Source of the DNA: an uncultured Christensenella sp.
GTDB taxonomy: Bacteria > Bacillota > Clostridia > Christensenellales > Pumilibacteraceae
Length of the DNA: 64,000 bases
Assembly (NCBI GenBank): GCA_910578545.1
Contig: CAJTPT010000005.1
Coordinates: forward strand, 62,001-126,000
Reading direction: 5' to 3'
The translations under genes and the position numbers were made by a program. Under the pieces are notes generated by a model. That model was not told the DNA's origin and ran no database searches. It saw nothing but the letters and a program-made list of their open reading frames with translations. This document shows positions 26,743 through 36,509 of this stretch, in pieces (position 1 is the first letter of the stretch; the number at the start of each line of letters is the position of its first letter).

Positions 26743-28527
26743 CTATGCGCCGATTGTGTCGTTGATTGCAATCGTGTTGCCTGCAAACTGCGCGCGATAA
26801 AGGCTTGCGTACGCGCCGTCCTTTTTGAGCAGTTCCTTGTGCGTTCCGCGCTCTATTATTTTGCCTTTGTCCATTACGAGTATCATGTCGGCGCCGACGA
26901 TAGTGGACAGGCGGTGCGCCACCACAAAGCCGGTGCGTTTTTTGCCGTCGGTGGGCGCAAGCAGTTTGTCAAACGCGGCTTGCACGCGTTTTTCGGTGCG
27001 GGTGTCTATGTTGCTCGTCGCCTCGTCGAGTATGAGCATGGGCGGGTCGACAAGCATTATCCGCGCGATATTGATTAGCTGTTTTTGACCCTGCGATATT
27101 CCGTCGCCGTCATTGATTACCGTGTCGTAGCCGTTTGGCATACGCTCGATAAACCCGTCGATGTCGGCGGCTTTGGCGGCGGCTTTGATTTGCTCAATCG
27201 TCGCGTCGGGCTTGCCGTAGGCGATGTTATCGCGCACCGTGCCTTTAAATATCCAACTGTCCTGAAGCACCATGCCGAAGCTTTTGCGCACACTGCTCCG
27301 ACTGAATGTGCGCGCGTCCTCGCCGTCAAACAGTATCTGTCCGCCGTCGGGGTCGTAAAAGCGCATGAGTAGATTTATAAGCGTGGTTTTGCCGCAACCC
27401 GTACGCCCGACGATTGCGACAGACGTGCCTTGCGGAACGTCCACGTTCATGCCTTGAATAAGCGGCTTTTCGGGGTCGTACGAAAAGTCCAAGTTTTTAA
27501 TCGTTATATTACCGTTGGACTCGAGCGTTTCGCCGCTGTCGTCCTGCGGTTCGACCTCGGTCAAATCGAGTATGCGTTTCGCCGCGGCGAGCGAGGTTTG
27601 GAATTCGGTGATAACGCCCGTCACCTCGTTGAGCGGACGGGCAAACTGATTGGCGTACAACAGCAGTTGGGTTATGCCGCCCACGGACACAAGCCCGTCT
27701 ATTGCGAACACCGTGCCCATGACGGCGACTACCGCGTACACGAGCGAGTTTATAAGGCGCGTCGACGGGTTGACGAGCGACGAGTAGAAGGTCGCTTTAA
27801 ACCCGCACTTTTTGAGATTTTGATTGGTTGTGCCGAAGTCGCGTTCTGCGCGCTCCGAATAGCCGTAAGCGGCTATGATATTGCGGTTGCGCACCGTTTC
27901 CTCGCACGTCGAGTACAGCTTGCCGCGGACTGAGGTCTGCTCGGTAAAGTATTTGTGCGTACCGCGCGCCACAAAGTACGACACGATAAGCGACAGGGGG
28001 GTGAGCGCCGCAACGGCAAGCGCAATCCACGGGTTTATCATTATCATAAACACGAGCGTGCCGATAATGGTGACTACGCCCGTAAAAATCTGCGTTGCGC
28101 CCTGGACTATTCCGTCGGCTATCTGGTCGGCGTCCACCGAAATCCTTGCCGTGACGTCGCCGGGCGAAACTCCGTCCACGTACTTAAGCGGCGCGTCGGT
28201 AACGGCGTTAAAGCCCGCTCTGCGGATATCTCTGACGGCGAGGTGCGCCGCCTTTTGCGCGCAAAGGTTCATCAGCCACTGAAACAGCAAAACTGCGCCG
28301 ATAAGCCCGCCCAATATCCCTGCATACATGCCGAGCTTAGTGAAGTTTACGTTGTCTTTTGCGACAATGCAGTCCACCGCGTCGCCTATAATAACGGGTG
28401 TGAACAGCATTGCTACAGCGGTTATTACGGCGAACATAAACGCGCATACGATAAGTCCCATATGCGGTTTTAGATATTTCATTAGCCGAGCGACAGTCGA
28501 CTTTTTGGTCTTTTCTTGTTTTGCCAT
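26743..28527 (-). CDS. ABC exporter half-transporter with canonical Walker B
   Basis: 594-aa type IV ABC exporter subunit: six-helix membrane domain (residues about 20-320), then the nucleotide-binding domain with Walker A VGRTGCGKTT, Walker B MLILDEATSNID and the H-loop VAHRLST. The signature is the non-canonical ISQGQ instead of LSGGQ. That, together with the partner's altered Walker B, is the arrangement of heterodimeric exporters such as BmrC/BmrD and TM287/288, where only one ATP site is fully active. It follows the partner gene with a one-base gap. Substrate unknown; lipid or drug efflux is typical. Confidence 0.92.
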   Translation of the reverse strand: MAKQEKTKKSTVARLMKYLKPHMGLIVCAFMFAVITAVAMLFTPVIIGDAVDCIVAKDNVNFTKLGMYAGILGGLIGAVLLFQWLMNLCAQKAAHLAVRDIRRAGFNAVTDAPLKYVDGVSPGDVTARISVDADQIADGIVQGATQIFTGVVTIIGTLVFMIMINPWIALAVAALTPLSLIVSYFVARGTHKYFTEQTSVRGKLYSTCEETVRNRNIIAAYGYSERAERDFGTTNQNLKKCGFKATFYSSLVNPSTRLINSLVYAVVAVMGTVFAIDGLVSVGGITQLLLYANQFARPLNEVTGVITEFQTSLAAAKRILDLTEVEPQDDSGETLESNGNITIKNLDFSYDPEKPLIQGMNVDVPQGTSVAIVGRTGCGKTTLINLLMRFYDPDGGQILFDGEDARTFSRSSVRKSFGMVLQDSWIFKGTVRDNIAYGKPDATIEQIKAAAKAADIDGFIERMPNGYDTVINDGDGISQGQKQLINIARIMLVDPPMLILDEATSNIDTRTEKRVQAAFDKLLAPTDGKKRTGFVVAHRLSTIVGADMILVMDKGKIIERGTHKELLKKDGAYASLYRAQFAGNTIAINDTIGA

Positions 28528-28528
28528 A

Positions 28529-30220
28529 TCAGTTTTCCGATTGCGACGCGCAGAATTCCGCGTATAGCGGACAGGTGGCTTTAAGCGTTTGGTGGTTACC
28601 CGCGCCGACTATTCTGCCGCCGTCAAGCACTAAAATATTATCACAGCCGGACACTGCGCTTATACGTTGCGAAACGTATATCTTTGCGCCGGGCACCGAC
28701 TTCATTGCGTTTATAAAATCGCGTTCGGTCTTGTAGTCGAGCGCGGAAGTAACGTCGTCGAACAGATACAAAAGATTGTCGCGACAGAGCGAACGCGCAA
28801 TGCCTACGCGCTGGCGCTGCCCGCCCGAAAGATTGCGCCCGTCGTTTTCGATAACGCCGTCGGGTCCGAGCGTTTCCCACAGTTCGGAAGCTTGCGCAAG
28901 GCGCATGGCGTTTTCTTCGCGCTCGAGAGTGACCGACTCGTCCGCTATGCGAAGATTGCTGTCCAACGTACCCATAAGCACGGCGGCGCGTTGGGGCACG
29001 TACCCGATTGCGCGGCGCGCCGCGGCTATATCGTATGCCGATAGGGGATTGCCGCATAGCTCGATAGCGCCGACGGCGGGGTCGTAAAACTTTTCGGTAA
29101 GCGCGATAATGGTCGACTTGCCGCTACCCGTGCCGCCGATTATGCCAAGCGTTTTGTCTTTTTCGAGTGTGAACGATATGCCGCGCACGTCGTAGTCGCC
29201 CTCGTAGGCAAAGCTTACGCCGTCGAACTTTAAAACAATCTGCGCGTCGTGAACTTCGGTTATACTGCCGTTTTCGGGCAGGGGATAGTCGAGTATCTCG
29301 TTAACGCGCGCGGCGCATGCCGAACAGCGTGTGAACGTCGAAAAAACCGTGCTGATATTTACTATTACGAAAAACGCCTGTTGAAGATAGTTGATAAGAG
29401 CAATCGTTTCGCCTTGTGTTAGGTTGCCGATATTTACCTTTACGCCGCCGAACCACAGTACCGCGATGATTGCAAGATTGACTACGGCAAAGGTGAGCGG
29501 AGTGAGAAGCGCCGATATGCGCACCGCGCTTATATTGGTCGACGCGGCGGCTTCGGCAACGCCGTCGAAATCGCGCTTGGTGTCCGCCTGTTTAGAGAAC
29601 GCGCGGATAACGCGCGAGCCCGCTATGCTCTGCGAGGTCGAGCGCGAAAGCTCGTCGAGGTTCTTTTGTACGCGCTTGACTCGCGGCATGGTAAGCCGCA
29701 GTACTAGCGTAATCGTCGCACCCAATACGATAGTCATGGCGAGGAACATAAGCGACAGTATAGGGTCGATTATCATACTCATGACGAACGCGCCGATAAC
29801 GACGAAAGGCATTCTGAGCACCAACCGCAAAAACAGATTCAGCGCGCTTTGGCACGCTACGGTGTCGCCCATAACGCGCGTGACCAGCGACGCACCGCCG
29901 ATCCGGTCGCAAGCGGAAACAGGCATGGCGTTTACGTGTTTAAACGTCGCGTCGCGCAGTTTGGTGCCGTAGGCGTGGGCAACACGCGCCGCCAAAAACT
30001 GACCCGTCACCGAAATCAAAAATCCAGCTACCGCCAAAATACCGATAATAACGCAGTATTTTATTACGTAGCTCTTGTCGCCGTTTGTAATTCCCGTGTC
30101 GATAACGCTTTTAATTATCATGGGCACGGCAAGCTCGAAAATGGCTTCTATCAGCTTGCAAAGCGGCGCGGCGATCGTCGCGGGGATATGTCCTTTTAAA
30201 AACCGCATTAGCTTTAACAT
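28529..30220 (-). CDS. ABC exporter half-transporter with degenerate Walker B
   Basis: 563-aa ABC exporter subunit. Six membrane helices, Walker A GGTGSGKST, a canonical LSGGQRQR signature and Walker B LLYLFDDVTSALD, in which the catalytic Glu is Asp. It is therefore the degenerate-site partner of the gene at 26743-28527. Start is ATG 30220 (MLKLMRFLKGH); an upstream in-frame ATG lies beyond the promoter. The -10 box ends nine bases before this ATG, so the transcript is nearly leaderless. First gene of the two-gene operon. Confidence 0.92.
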   Translation of the reverse strand: MLKLMRFLKGHIPATIAAPLCKLIEAIFELAVPMIIKSVIDTGITNGDKSYVIKYCVIIGILAVAGFLISVTGQFLAARVAHAYGTKLRDATFKHVNAMPVSACDRIGGASLVTRVMGDTVACQSALNLFLRLVLRMPFVVIGAFVMSMIIDPILSLMFLAMTIVLGATITLVLRLTMPRVKRVQKNLDELSRSTSQSIAGSRVIRAFSKQADTKRDFDGVAEAAASTNISAVRISALLTPLTFAVVNLAIIAVLWFGGVKVNIGNLTQGETIALINYLQQAFFVIVNISTVFSTFTRCSACAARVNEILDYPLPENGSITEVHDAQIVLKFDGVSFAYEGDYDVRGISFTLEKDKTLGIIGGTGSGKSTIIALTEKFYDPAVGAIELCGNPLSAYDIAAARRAIGYVPQRAAVLMGTLDSNLRIADESVTLEREENAMRLAQASELWETLGPDGVIENDGRNLSGGQRQRVGIARSLCRDNLLYLFDDVTSALDYKTERDFINAMKSVPGAKIYVSQRISAVSGCDNILVLDGGRIVGAGNHQTLKATCPLYAEFCASQSEN

Positions 30221-30229
30221 ACTTTTACT

Positions 30230-30258
30230 ATTATATAGTTTATGCGCTTTACTGTCAA
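30230..30258 (-). promoter_or_regulatory. Promoter of the ABC exporter operon
   Basis: Minus strand TTGACA (30258-30253), 17 bp, TATAAT (30235-30230): consensus boxes. The ATG begins at 30220, leaving at most a few leader bases. Confidence 0.8.
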
Positions 30259-30300
30259 GCGTGACGACATGATGATTGTTTGATAAATTGTGAAAGCATA

Positions 30301-30329
30301 TTGACAAATCATAACATATATGCTATATT
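30301..30329 (+). promoter_or_regulatory. Promoter and structured leader of a surface-protein gene
   Basis: TTGACA (30301-30306), 17 bp, TATATT (30324-30329). The roughly 120-nt leader contains distant complementary arms CCGATGC and GCATCGG around an inner GACC/GGTC pairing. No known riboswitch was recognised. Confidence 0.6.
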
Positions 30330-30456
30330 GAACGTATCCGATGCCGACCTGTGTTGAACACATTTACAATGGCAAAATACGGGTCTGCATCGGGTACATA
30401 CATGTCAGTGAAAAATTTGTTGGTTCTTATTTTGTAATTGTGCAAGGAAGGTTGAT

Positions 30457-32292
30457 ATGTTTATTAAATGTAACGGTTTTAGAATTATAGCAAAAAAGAT
30501 AATTGTAGCAATAATTGCATTTTTTTTGATTGTAGGCGGTATATTTTGTTTTATAGGCTGTAGCGGAGCAACTTCAAATTCGATAACGGTAGTTTTGCAA
30601 TACGAGGCAACAGAGGGCGGGTATATACACGGGCAAACCAAGCAAGAGCTTTTGCCCGGGCAAAGCGGCACGCAGGTCGAAGCTGTAGCATACCCGGGCT
30701 ATTGTTTTATGGGATGGTCGGACGGTCTTAACGACGAAAAGCGAATCGATGAAAACGTAACCGAGGCGCATACGTATATCGCTGATTTTGAAAAAAAAGG
30801 CGATGTTTTTATAGCGAAGTATCATAGCGGTGTGGGTGGTACGGTAAGCGGAAAGATAGGCGATAATCATTGGGGGTATAATGTTCAATATGTACATGGC
30901 GATGGAGTATTTTCCTCGACCTTTCCCGTCACCGCGACACCTAACGACGGGTATAAGTTTTTAGCGTGGTCGGACGGAGTTGCGGAGCCGACGCGCCAAG
31001 ACGCTTTGCAATCGGACTTAAGCGTTACGGCGTACTTTAGACTTATCGATTTAAGCGATTTTTACACTGTGTATAACGATAAAGGCGGCAGGGTTACGAT
31101 AGAGTATACCGACGACGGGCTTGACAGCTCTGCTAAAGTAACCGCCGTTCCAAACAGCGGATACGTTTTTTCCGGTTGGTCGGATTTAAATGCTAATAAT
31201 ACACGCACGGAAAAAACGGTACTGACTGCCGAAAAATATGTGGAATGTGCGGCGTTCTTTGAGTCTATCGCAAAAACGTTTGTATACGATTACGGATTTA
31301 CCGAAACGTCGCCGCTTAAAAACAGTATTACGCTCAATCGCGACAGCTTGCGGCAAGATTGCACTGCGTTTGTTACGCCTACAAGATCCGGTTATGTTTT
31401 TGACGGTTGGTATGCCGATAAGGATTATAAAGTAAAGGTCGTCGATTGTAACGGAACGTATATGCTCGGTTATTACGGGCTGTCGCTCGAAACCGATACG
31501 TTATACGCAAAATGGAAAACAAGCGACGTTGACGAAGTTACTACGTTTAGGATATTATTTCTTTTTATAGATAGCATTAAAGCAAATTTACCTACTTACA
31601 ACAATGAAGATATTTTTGTCGACGTTGACTATCAAATGACGGCAATCGAGCATGTGATTTTTGCAGAAACAACGCCGATAGTATCCCAATTGCTTAACGA
31701 TTGGTTTAACGGTAACGTCTTGTTTGAGATTGATATGTATTTTACGCTTAATTCGGTAACCGAAAAAAATTTTCTACCTGTTGCCAGACCTACAGGTCAT
31801 GCGTATTGTCCTACTTCTTGGGAGAAGTATAAATTTAAAGATAAGTATAACAGCATAGCTGAATATTACACTGAGCATGATGATGCGGTAGGTACGTATT
31901 CCGGAATAGTGGGCGGCTGTGCGAGCAATCGGTTTGATTGGAGATCCGGTTTCACTATGAACGACCGACATGCTTCTGTATTAGAATATTTAAATGCAGT
32001 TATTTTAAGAGAAGAAGTTGCTTTACAGGCTATGTTCGGCTCAGTATATCTTTTGTTAGATGGGGTTATAGACAATGCGGATAGTTGGTATTTTCGTGGA
32101 TATCACCACGATAATGATATGTTATATTCATTGAACGATATTCCTGACCAATCCCGACCGCTTGAATATATTAGAGATTATTTGTTGAATCAAGCCGAGG
32201 GCAAAAAGTCCGGAATTCCGTTTAGCTATTGGACTATAGACTATATGTATGCTGACCTTTGGGATGATTTTGAGAATTTGGAGAGGTGTTGA
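30457..32292 (+). CDS. Lipoprotein with tandem InlB-like repeats
   Basis: 611-aa exported protein. The N-terminus has a lipoprotein signal (lipobox FIGCS near residue 31). Four or five divergent InlB-B/Flg_new repeats follow (GYCFMGWSDG, GYKFLAWSDG, GYVFSGWSDL, GYVFDGWYAD, about residues 45-350), each with the aromatic GW signature. The C-terminal 260 residues are a separate domain rich in Tyr, Asp and Asn with no recognised motif. It is AT-richer than the housekeeping genes. AAGGAAGG precedes the ATG. Probably a cell-surface adhesin or binding protein. Confidence 0.82.
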   Translation: MFIKCNGFRIIAKKIIVAIIAFFLIVGGIFCFIGCSGATSNSITVVLQYEATEGGYIHGQTKQELLPGQSGTQVEAVAYPGYCFMGWSDGLNDEKRIDENVTEAHTYIADFEKKGDVFIAKYHSGVGGTVSGKIGDNHWGYNVQYVHGDGVFSSTFPVTATPNDGYKFLAWSDGVAEPTRQDALQSDLSVTAYFRLIDLSDFYTVYNDKGGRVTIEYTDDGLDSSAKVTAVPNSGYVFSGWSDLNANNTRTEKTVLTAEKYVECAAFFESIAKTFVYDYGFTETSPLKNSITLNRDSLRQDCTAFVTPTRSGYVFDGWYADKDYKVKVVDCNGTYMLGYYGLSLETDTLYAKWKTSDVDEVTTFRILFLFIDSIKANLPTYNNEDIFVDVDYQMTAIEHVIFAETTPIVSQLLNDWFNGNVLFEIDMYFTLNSVTEKNFLPVARPTGHAYCPTSWEKYKFKDKYNSIAEYYTEHDDAVGTYSGIVGGCASNRFDWRSGFTMNDRHASVLEYLNAVILREEVALQAMFGSVYLLLDGVIDNADSWYFRGYHHDNDMLYSLNDIPDQSRPLEYIRDYLLNQAEGKKSGIPFSYWTIDYMYADLWDDFENLERC

Positions 32293-32428
32293 ATTAATAT
32301 TATCCATCCGTCGGTATTTATATAACAACCTGCAATTTATGTAAATTATGTAAATACGGTCAATTAATTTTTTAAGGTATTTATTTCGTGTAAGCGAAAT
32401 AAAAATATAATTTATTTTTGGAGGACTT

Positions 32429-33520
32429 ATGACAAAAAATTTCAACCGTAAAGCTTTAACAATAGTATGCGCGCTGTTGTTATCGATGAGTGTACTGATT
32501 GCGCTTTTTCTTGTGGATTTTAATAAATCCACTGTGTTAGCCGAAAGTGATTCGATTTTCACTTTTGTGGAAACAAGCGACGACGAATGTAGCGTCAGAT
32601 TAAAGGATAAAACAGTGACAAGGGCAATCGTTCCCAAGACCGCGGAAATAGACGGTAAAACGTATACCGTTACTTCGGTTGCGCAAAACGGATTTGCCTC
32701 GGCGAGGTCTTTAACTAAAGTGCGTTTGCCCGATACGGTAACGTCAATCGGCGCTTCCGGGTTTACCAACTGCTCTATGTTAAACTCGATTACGCTTCCC
32801 AAAGTGCAAACCATAGGCGCAAATGCGTTTTTGAGAAATACCTCTTTAAAGCGAATAATTTTGCCTATTTCGCTTACATCGGTCGGGAAAAATATACTGC
32901 GTTATAACGACACCAAAGTATACGTGCGTGCACAAGAACAGTCGGATGGTTGGGACGCCGATTGGAACGTCGGTAATGCCAACCAAGACGTTGAGTATAA
33001 CAGCGATTTTACACCCGAAATCGTGTATGAGCGTGTTAAAATAGCTACGCCTCAAGGTGTATCGTTGTTTGCGGAAAACGAATGGTCAGACGGATATATC
33101 GTTGACGATTATCAGGAATTCACCGAAGATCTTGGTAATGATATTATCATCCCTGCCGTATACGACGAAATGCCGGTAGTCGGCTTAGCCGGTTATGCGT
33201 TTTATGATAATTATTTTACGAATTTAATAATTGAGAATTCGGATAATCCGATTTATTTTGATGATGAATGTTTGGCAGGTGGAATCGGAGAAAACATTAT
33301 TATCAATAGAGATGTTATTTTTTGTAATACCGATAGCCAAGTTTCTCAAAATATTTTTGCCGATACTATTGTCAAAACGGTTTTTTTGCCGGATAGCGTA
33401 GAGGAAATAGGTGACGAGGCGTTTAGCGGCATAAGCGGTATTAAAGGGATAAAAATAAGCTCAAATATGACAACAATGGGCGAAAATGTTTTTGTCGATT
33501 GGGGAGATAAATATATCTAA
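32429..33520 (+). CDS. Secreted BspA-type leucine-rich-repeat protein
   Basis: 363 aa. Signal peptide of about 35 residues (ALLLSMSVLIALFLVDF). Two blocks of LRR_5/BspA repeats: ASARSLTKVRLPDTVTSIG, ASGFTNCSMLNSITLPKVQT and neighbours (residues about 85-160), and a final repeat at the C-terminus (TVFLPDSVEEIGDEAFSG). A non-repeat segment separates them. Such proteins mediate surface interactions in gut bacteria. TGGAGGAC gives a good start. It is AT-rich, like the upstream gene, and probably belongs to the same acquired surface module. Confidence 0.8.
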   Translation: MTKNFNRKALTIVCALLLSMSVLIALFLVDFNKSTVLAESDSIFTFVETSDDECSVRLKDKTVTRAIVPKTAEIDGKTYTVTSVAQNGFASARSLTKVRLPDTVTSIGASGFTNCSMLNSITLPKVQTIGANAFLRNTSLKRIILPISLTSVGKNILRYNDTKVYVRAQEQSDGWDADWNVGNANQDVEYNSDFTPEIVYERVKIATPQGVSLFAENEWSDGYIVDDYQEFTEDLGNDIIIPAVYDEMPVVGLAGYAFYDNYFTNLIIENSDNPIYFDDECLAGGIGENIIINRDVIFCNTDSQVSQNIFADTIVKTVFLPDSVEEIGDEAFSGISGIKGIKISSNMTTMGENVFVDWGDKYI

Positions 33521-33606
33521 AAAGACAGTCGGCGTAAAAGTTCGGCTGTTTTTTGATTGAGTGAAACGGTGCGTTCTCAAAGCCCGACTGTGCGGCGCGA
33601 TTGCGC

Positions 33607-33635
33607 TTGACATTAAGCGAATAAAGGCGTATAAT
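33607..33635 (+). promoter_or_regulatory. Promoter of the Na/Pi cotransporter gene
   Basis: TTGACA (33607-33612), 17 bp, TATAAT (33630-33635), both boxes consensus, about 35 bp before the TTG start. Confidence 0.8.
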
Positions 33636-33669
33636 TTAATCATAGATTTAGACTAGGGTAATATCGGTT

Positions 33670-35466
33670 TTGGACGTATTCGCCAGTGTTTTATTATTAA
33701 TCGCAGGTCTCGGCGTGCTCATGATAGGCATGCAGATGCTGAGCGAAGGCTTGGAGCGCAGTGCAGGCAAAGGCATGCGCAAGCTGTTCGGTAAAATCAG
33801 CAACAACCGATTTGCCGGTATCGGCGTGGGCGCTGTTGCGACCGTGCTTGTCAATTCGTCGTCGGCGACCACCGTCATGATTATCGGCTTTGTCAACGCC
33901 GGACTTATGACCCTTTTCCAAGCCGCGTCTATTATTATGGGCGCCAACATAGGCACTACGCTCACGGGCGTTATAGTCGCGCTGTCGGGCTTCGATATCG
34001 GCTCGTACATGGCGATACTTGCGTTTGTCGGCGTCGCCATGATGATGTTCAGTAAAAACGACACTGTTAAAAAAGTCGGCTCTGCCGTCGCCGGTCTTGG
34101 ACTGATATTCGTCGGACTGTCCACCATGAGCGAGGCGCTCGAAGGCTCGGAAACGCTGTCTAACGCACTTCAAACGCTGTTCAAGTCTGTCGACTTTCCG
34201 CTGGTTCTTATTCTTATCGGTATAGTATTTACCGCGCTGTTCCAGTCGTCCTCGGCGATGACCGCGCTTGTAGTTACCATGGCGGCGCCTACCGTTATAA
34301 ACGGTGTGGTCGGCGCACCGATTATCCCAATGGAAAGCGCGCTGTTCATAGTACTCGGCACCAACATCGGCACGTGCGTAACCGCCATTATAGCGGCTGT
34401 CGGCGCAAGCACCAATGCCAAGCGCACGGCGATAATTCACTTGCTGTTCAATGCAATCGGTACGATAGTATTTACCGCTTTTATTTGGATTTTCAAGGAT
34501 GGCGTGGTGTGGCTGTTTGACAGGATGACGGCAAACAAGCAAATGCAGGTTGCGCTATTCCACGTGTTTTTTAATGTTATTACTACGCTCATGCTTGTGC
34601 CGCTGATTAATCCGCTGACCAAGCTTGCTACGGCGCTCGTTCGCGAAAAGCGTGGCGGCGACGACGAAGCGCCGCACATGTACTATATCGACGACAGATT
34701 TTTGGCAACGCCGCAAATAGCCGTTGCGCAGGTCAAGCGCGAGGTCGACCACATGGCCGACATGGCAAAGGCTAATCTCAAGCGTGCAATGACGGCGGTG
34801 TTCACTCTCGACATTTCCGAGCGTGACAAGGTAGAACGCGAAGAGCAGAAAATCAACTTTATCAACAAGGGCATAACCAAGTTTTTAATCAAACTGTCGT
34901 CGCAGTCGCTTACGCGCTCGGACGAAAAGTTTGTCGGCTCGCTTCACCACGTAGTAGGCGACATAGAGCGTATCGCCGACCACGCCGAAAACTTTATGGA
35001 AGACGCCGAGGCGATGAAGGAAAACGATTGTCCGTTCACGTCAGACGCGCTCGACGAACTCGAGGACATGTACGACAAGGTAGTCGCCATGTTCGACGAG
35101 GCAATGTATATATTCGAGAACAACGCGGTCGACCGTCTTAACGGGTTCGGCAAGCGCGAGGAAGAGATTGACATGACAAAGCGCCTGCTCGGCAACAACC
35201 ACATTACGCGACTCAACTCGGGCGGGTGCAGTGTGGAGGGCGGCACGCACTTTTATTCGATAATAAGCGCGCTCGAGCGTATCGCCGACCACTTGACAAA
35301 CATAGCGTTTTCTATCAAGTCGCCGTCGGGCTCGCAACGCGAAGCAATGGAAAAAATCGCCGACGAGCAAAAGCGCAGGTCGCACGAGCGCAGGCACAGC
35401 GGTAACAGTCTTGTAGCGGCAAAATCGAACGAAACCGGGGAAACGGAAACAACGGACAATACGTGA
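33670..35466 (+). CDS. Na/Pi cotransporter family protein with PhoU-like tail
   Basis: 598-aa NptA/PNaS-type transporter. Two inverted halves carry the duplicated motif NSSSATTVMI (about residue 62) and QSSSAMTALV (about 195), and MGANIGTTLTG and LGTNIGTCVTA mark the substrate site. The C-terminal 200 residues are helical and PhoU-like (HHVVGDIERIADHAENFMED; ALERIADHLTNIAF). Starts at TTG 33670 after AGGGT; no in-frame ATG is better placed. Ribokinase follows 10 bp later. Probably low-affinity phosphate transport. Confidence 0.92.
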   Translation: MDVFASVLLLIAGLGVLMIGMQMLSEGLERSAGKGMRKLFGKISNNRFAGIGVGAVATVLVNSSSATTVMIIGFVNAGLMTLFQAASIIMGANIGTTLTGVIVALSGFDIGSYMAILAFVGVAMMMFSKNDTVKKVGSAVAGLGLIFVGLSTMSEALEGSETLSNALQTLFKSVDFPLVLILIGIVFTALFQSSSAMTALVVTMAAPTVINGVVGAPIIPMESALFIVLGTNIGTCVTAIIAAVGASTNAKRTAIIHLLFNAIGTIVFTAFIWIFKDGVVWLFDRMTANKQMQVALFHVFFNVITTLMLVPLINPLTKLATALVREKRGGDDEAPHMYYIDDRFLATPQIAVAQVKREVDHMADMAKANLKRAMTAVFTLDISERDKVEREEQKINFINKGITKFLIKLSSQSLTRSDEKFVGSLHHVVGDIERIADHAENFMEDAEAMKENDCPFTSDALDELEDMYDKVVAMFDEAMYIFENNAVDRLNGFGKREEEIDMTKRLLGNNHITRLNSGGCSVEGGTHFYSIISALERIADHLTNIAFSIKSPSGSQREAMEKIADEQKRRSHERRHSGNSLVAAKSNETGETETTDNT

Positions 35467-35476
35467 GGAAGATAAA

Positions 35477-36418
35477 ATGATTTACGTAATCGGAAGCATA
35501 AATACGGATATATCGCTCGAGGTTGAACGCATACCCAAGAAAGGCGAAACGCTTATTGCCGACGGCTGCCAAACGGGCTTGGGCGGTAAAGGCGCCAATC
35601 AGGCGGTGGCTATCGCTCGGCTTGCGCAGCGGTACGACGACGGCAGAAAAGCCGTAAAGCTTATAGGGCAGGTAGGTAAGGACGCGTTCGGCGCCGAGCT
35701 TGTTTCCAAGCTTGACAGCTACGGCGTGGACACCGAGTACGTTCGTCGGGTCAACCGCGGTACGGGGGTTGCCGTTTTTGCGTCGAGCGGTAAGGATAAA
35801 CGCGCTTTTGTTTACAGCGGCGCCAATTTGGGACTAAGTAAGTCGGACGTTGACGAGGCGCTTTGCTCAGCCAAGAGCACGGACACGCTGCTCTGTCAGC
35901 TCGAGGTGCCTACGTATATAATCGGTTACGCGTTAAGAAAGGCGCACTCGCTCGGAATGACAACCATACTGAACCCTGCGCCCGCCAAAGAGCTTCCGCC
36001 CGACTTTTATCCCAATATCGACATTATAATCGCAAACGAATCCGAAACGCAAACGCTTACCGACATCAACCCCAAGGATTGGATTAACTGCCACGAAGCA
36101 ATGGCTGAGTTCCATCGCCGTGGCGTACGGTACGTGGTTTTAACGCTCGGCGAGGACGGCGCGACATTTTCGGACAACGGCTCGTTGGTCGGGCAAATCC
36201 CCGCGCGCGAGGTGTGCGTTACAGACACGGCCGCCGCAGGCGACGCGTTTGTCGGCGCGCTTGCGCTTACGTATCCGCATATCGGAATGTACTCGTTTAA
36301 GGAAGCCGCGCTGTTTGCCGCCAAGGCCGCTTCGATTACCGTATCTCGGCGTGGCGGCGTGGATAGCATTCCGTCGTTCAAGGAGGTCAGCGCACTGTAC
36401 TATAGCGAAATAAAATAA
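35477..36418 (+). CDS. rbsK: Ribokinase (PfkB family)
   Basis: 313-aa sugar kinase phosphorylating D-ribose. PfkB signature 1 is GGKGANQAVA near residue 38, signature 2 DTAAAGDAFVGAL (catalytic Asp) near residue 252. The substrate-binding NTDISLEVERIPKKGET start matches ribokinases. GAGGAAGATAAA precedes the ATG. No ribose ABC transporter lies nearby, so the sugar is assigned by family resemblance. Followed by a bidirectional terminator. Confidence 0.88.
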   Translation: MIYVIGSINTDISLEVERIPKKGETLIADGCQTGLGGKGANQAVAIARLAQRYDDGRKAVKLIGQVGKDAFGAELVSKLDSYGVDTEYVRRVNRGTGVAVFASSGKDKRAFVYSGANLGLSKSDVDEALCSAKSTDTLLCQLEVPTYIIGYALRKAHSLGMTTILNPAPAKELPPDFYPNIDIIIANESETQTLTDINPKDWINCHEAMAEFHRRGVRYVVLTLGEDGATFSDNGSLVGQIPAREVCVTDTAAAGDAFVGALALTYPHIGMYSFKEAALFAAKAASITVSRRGGVDSIPSFKEVSALYYSEIK

Positions 36419-36441
36419 TAGTTCGGAATTAAAAATTCGCA

Positions 36442-36482
36442 ACATAAAAGTCGGGCGTAATTAACGGCCCGACTTTTATGTT
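36442..36482. terminator. Bidirectional terminator
   Basis: Long arms (ATAAAAGTCGGGC / GCCCGACTTTTAT) between convergent genes. Confidence 0.85.
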
Positions 36483-36509
36483 GTTTGTCATGTTGAGTTT
36501 GTTTCCTAA

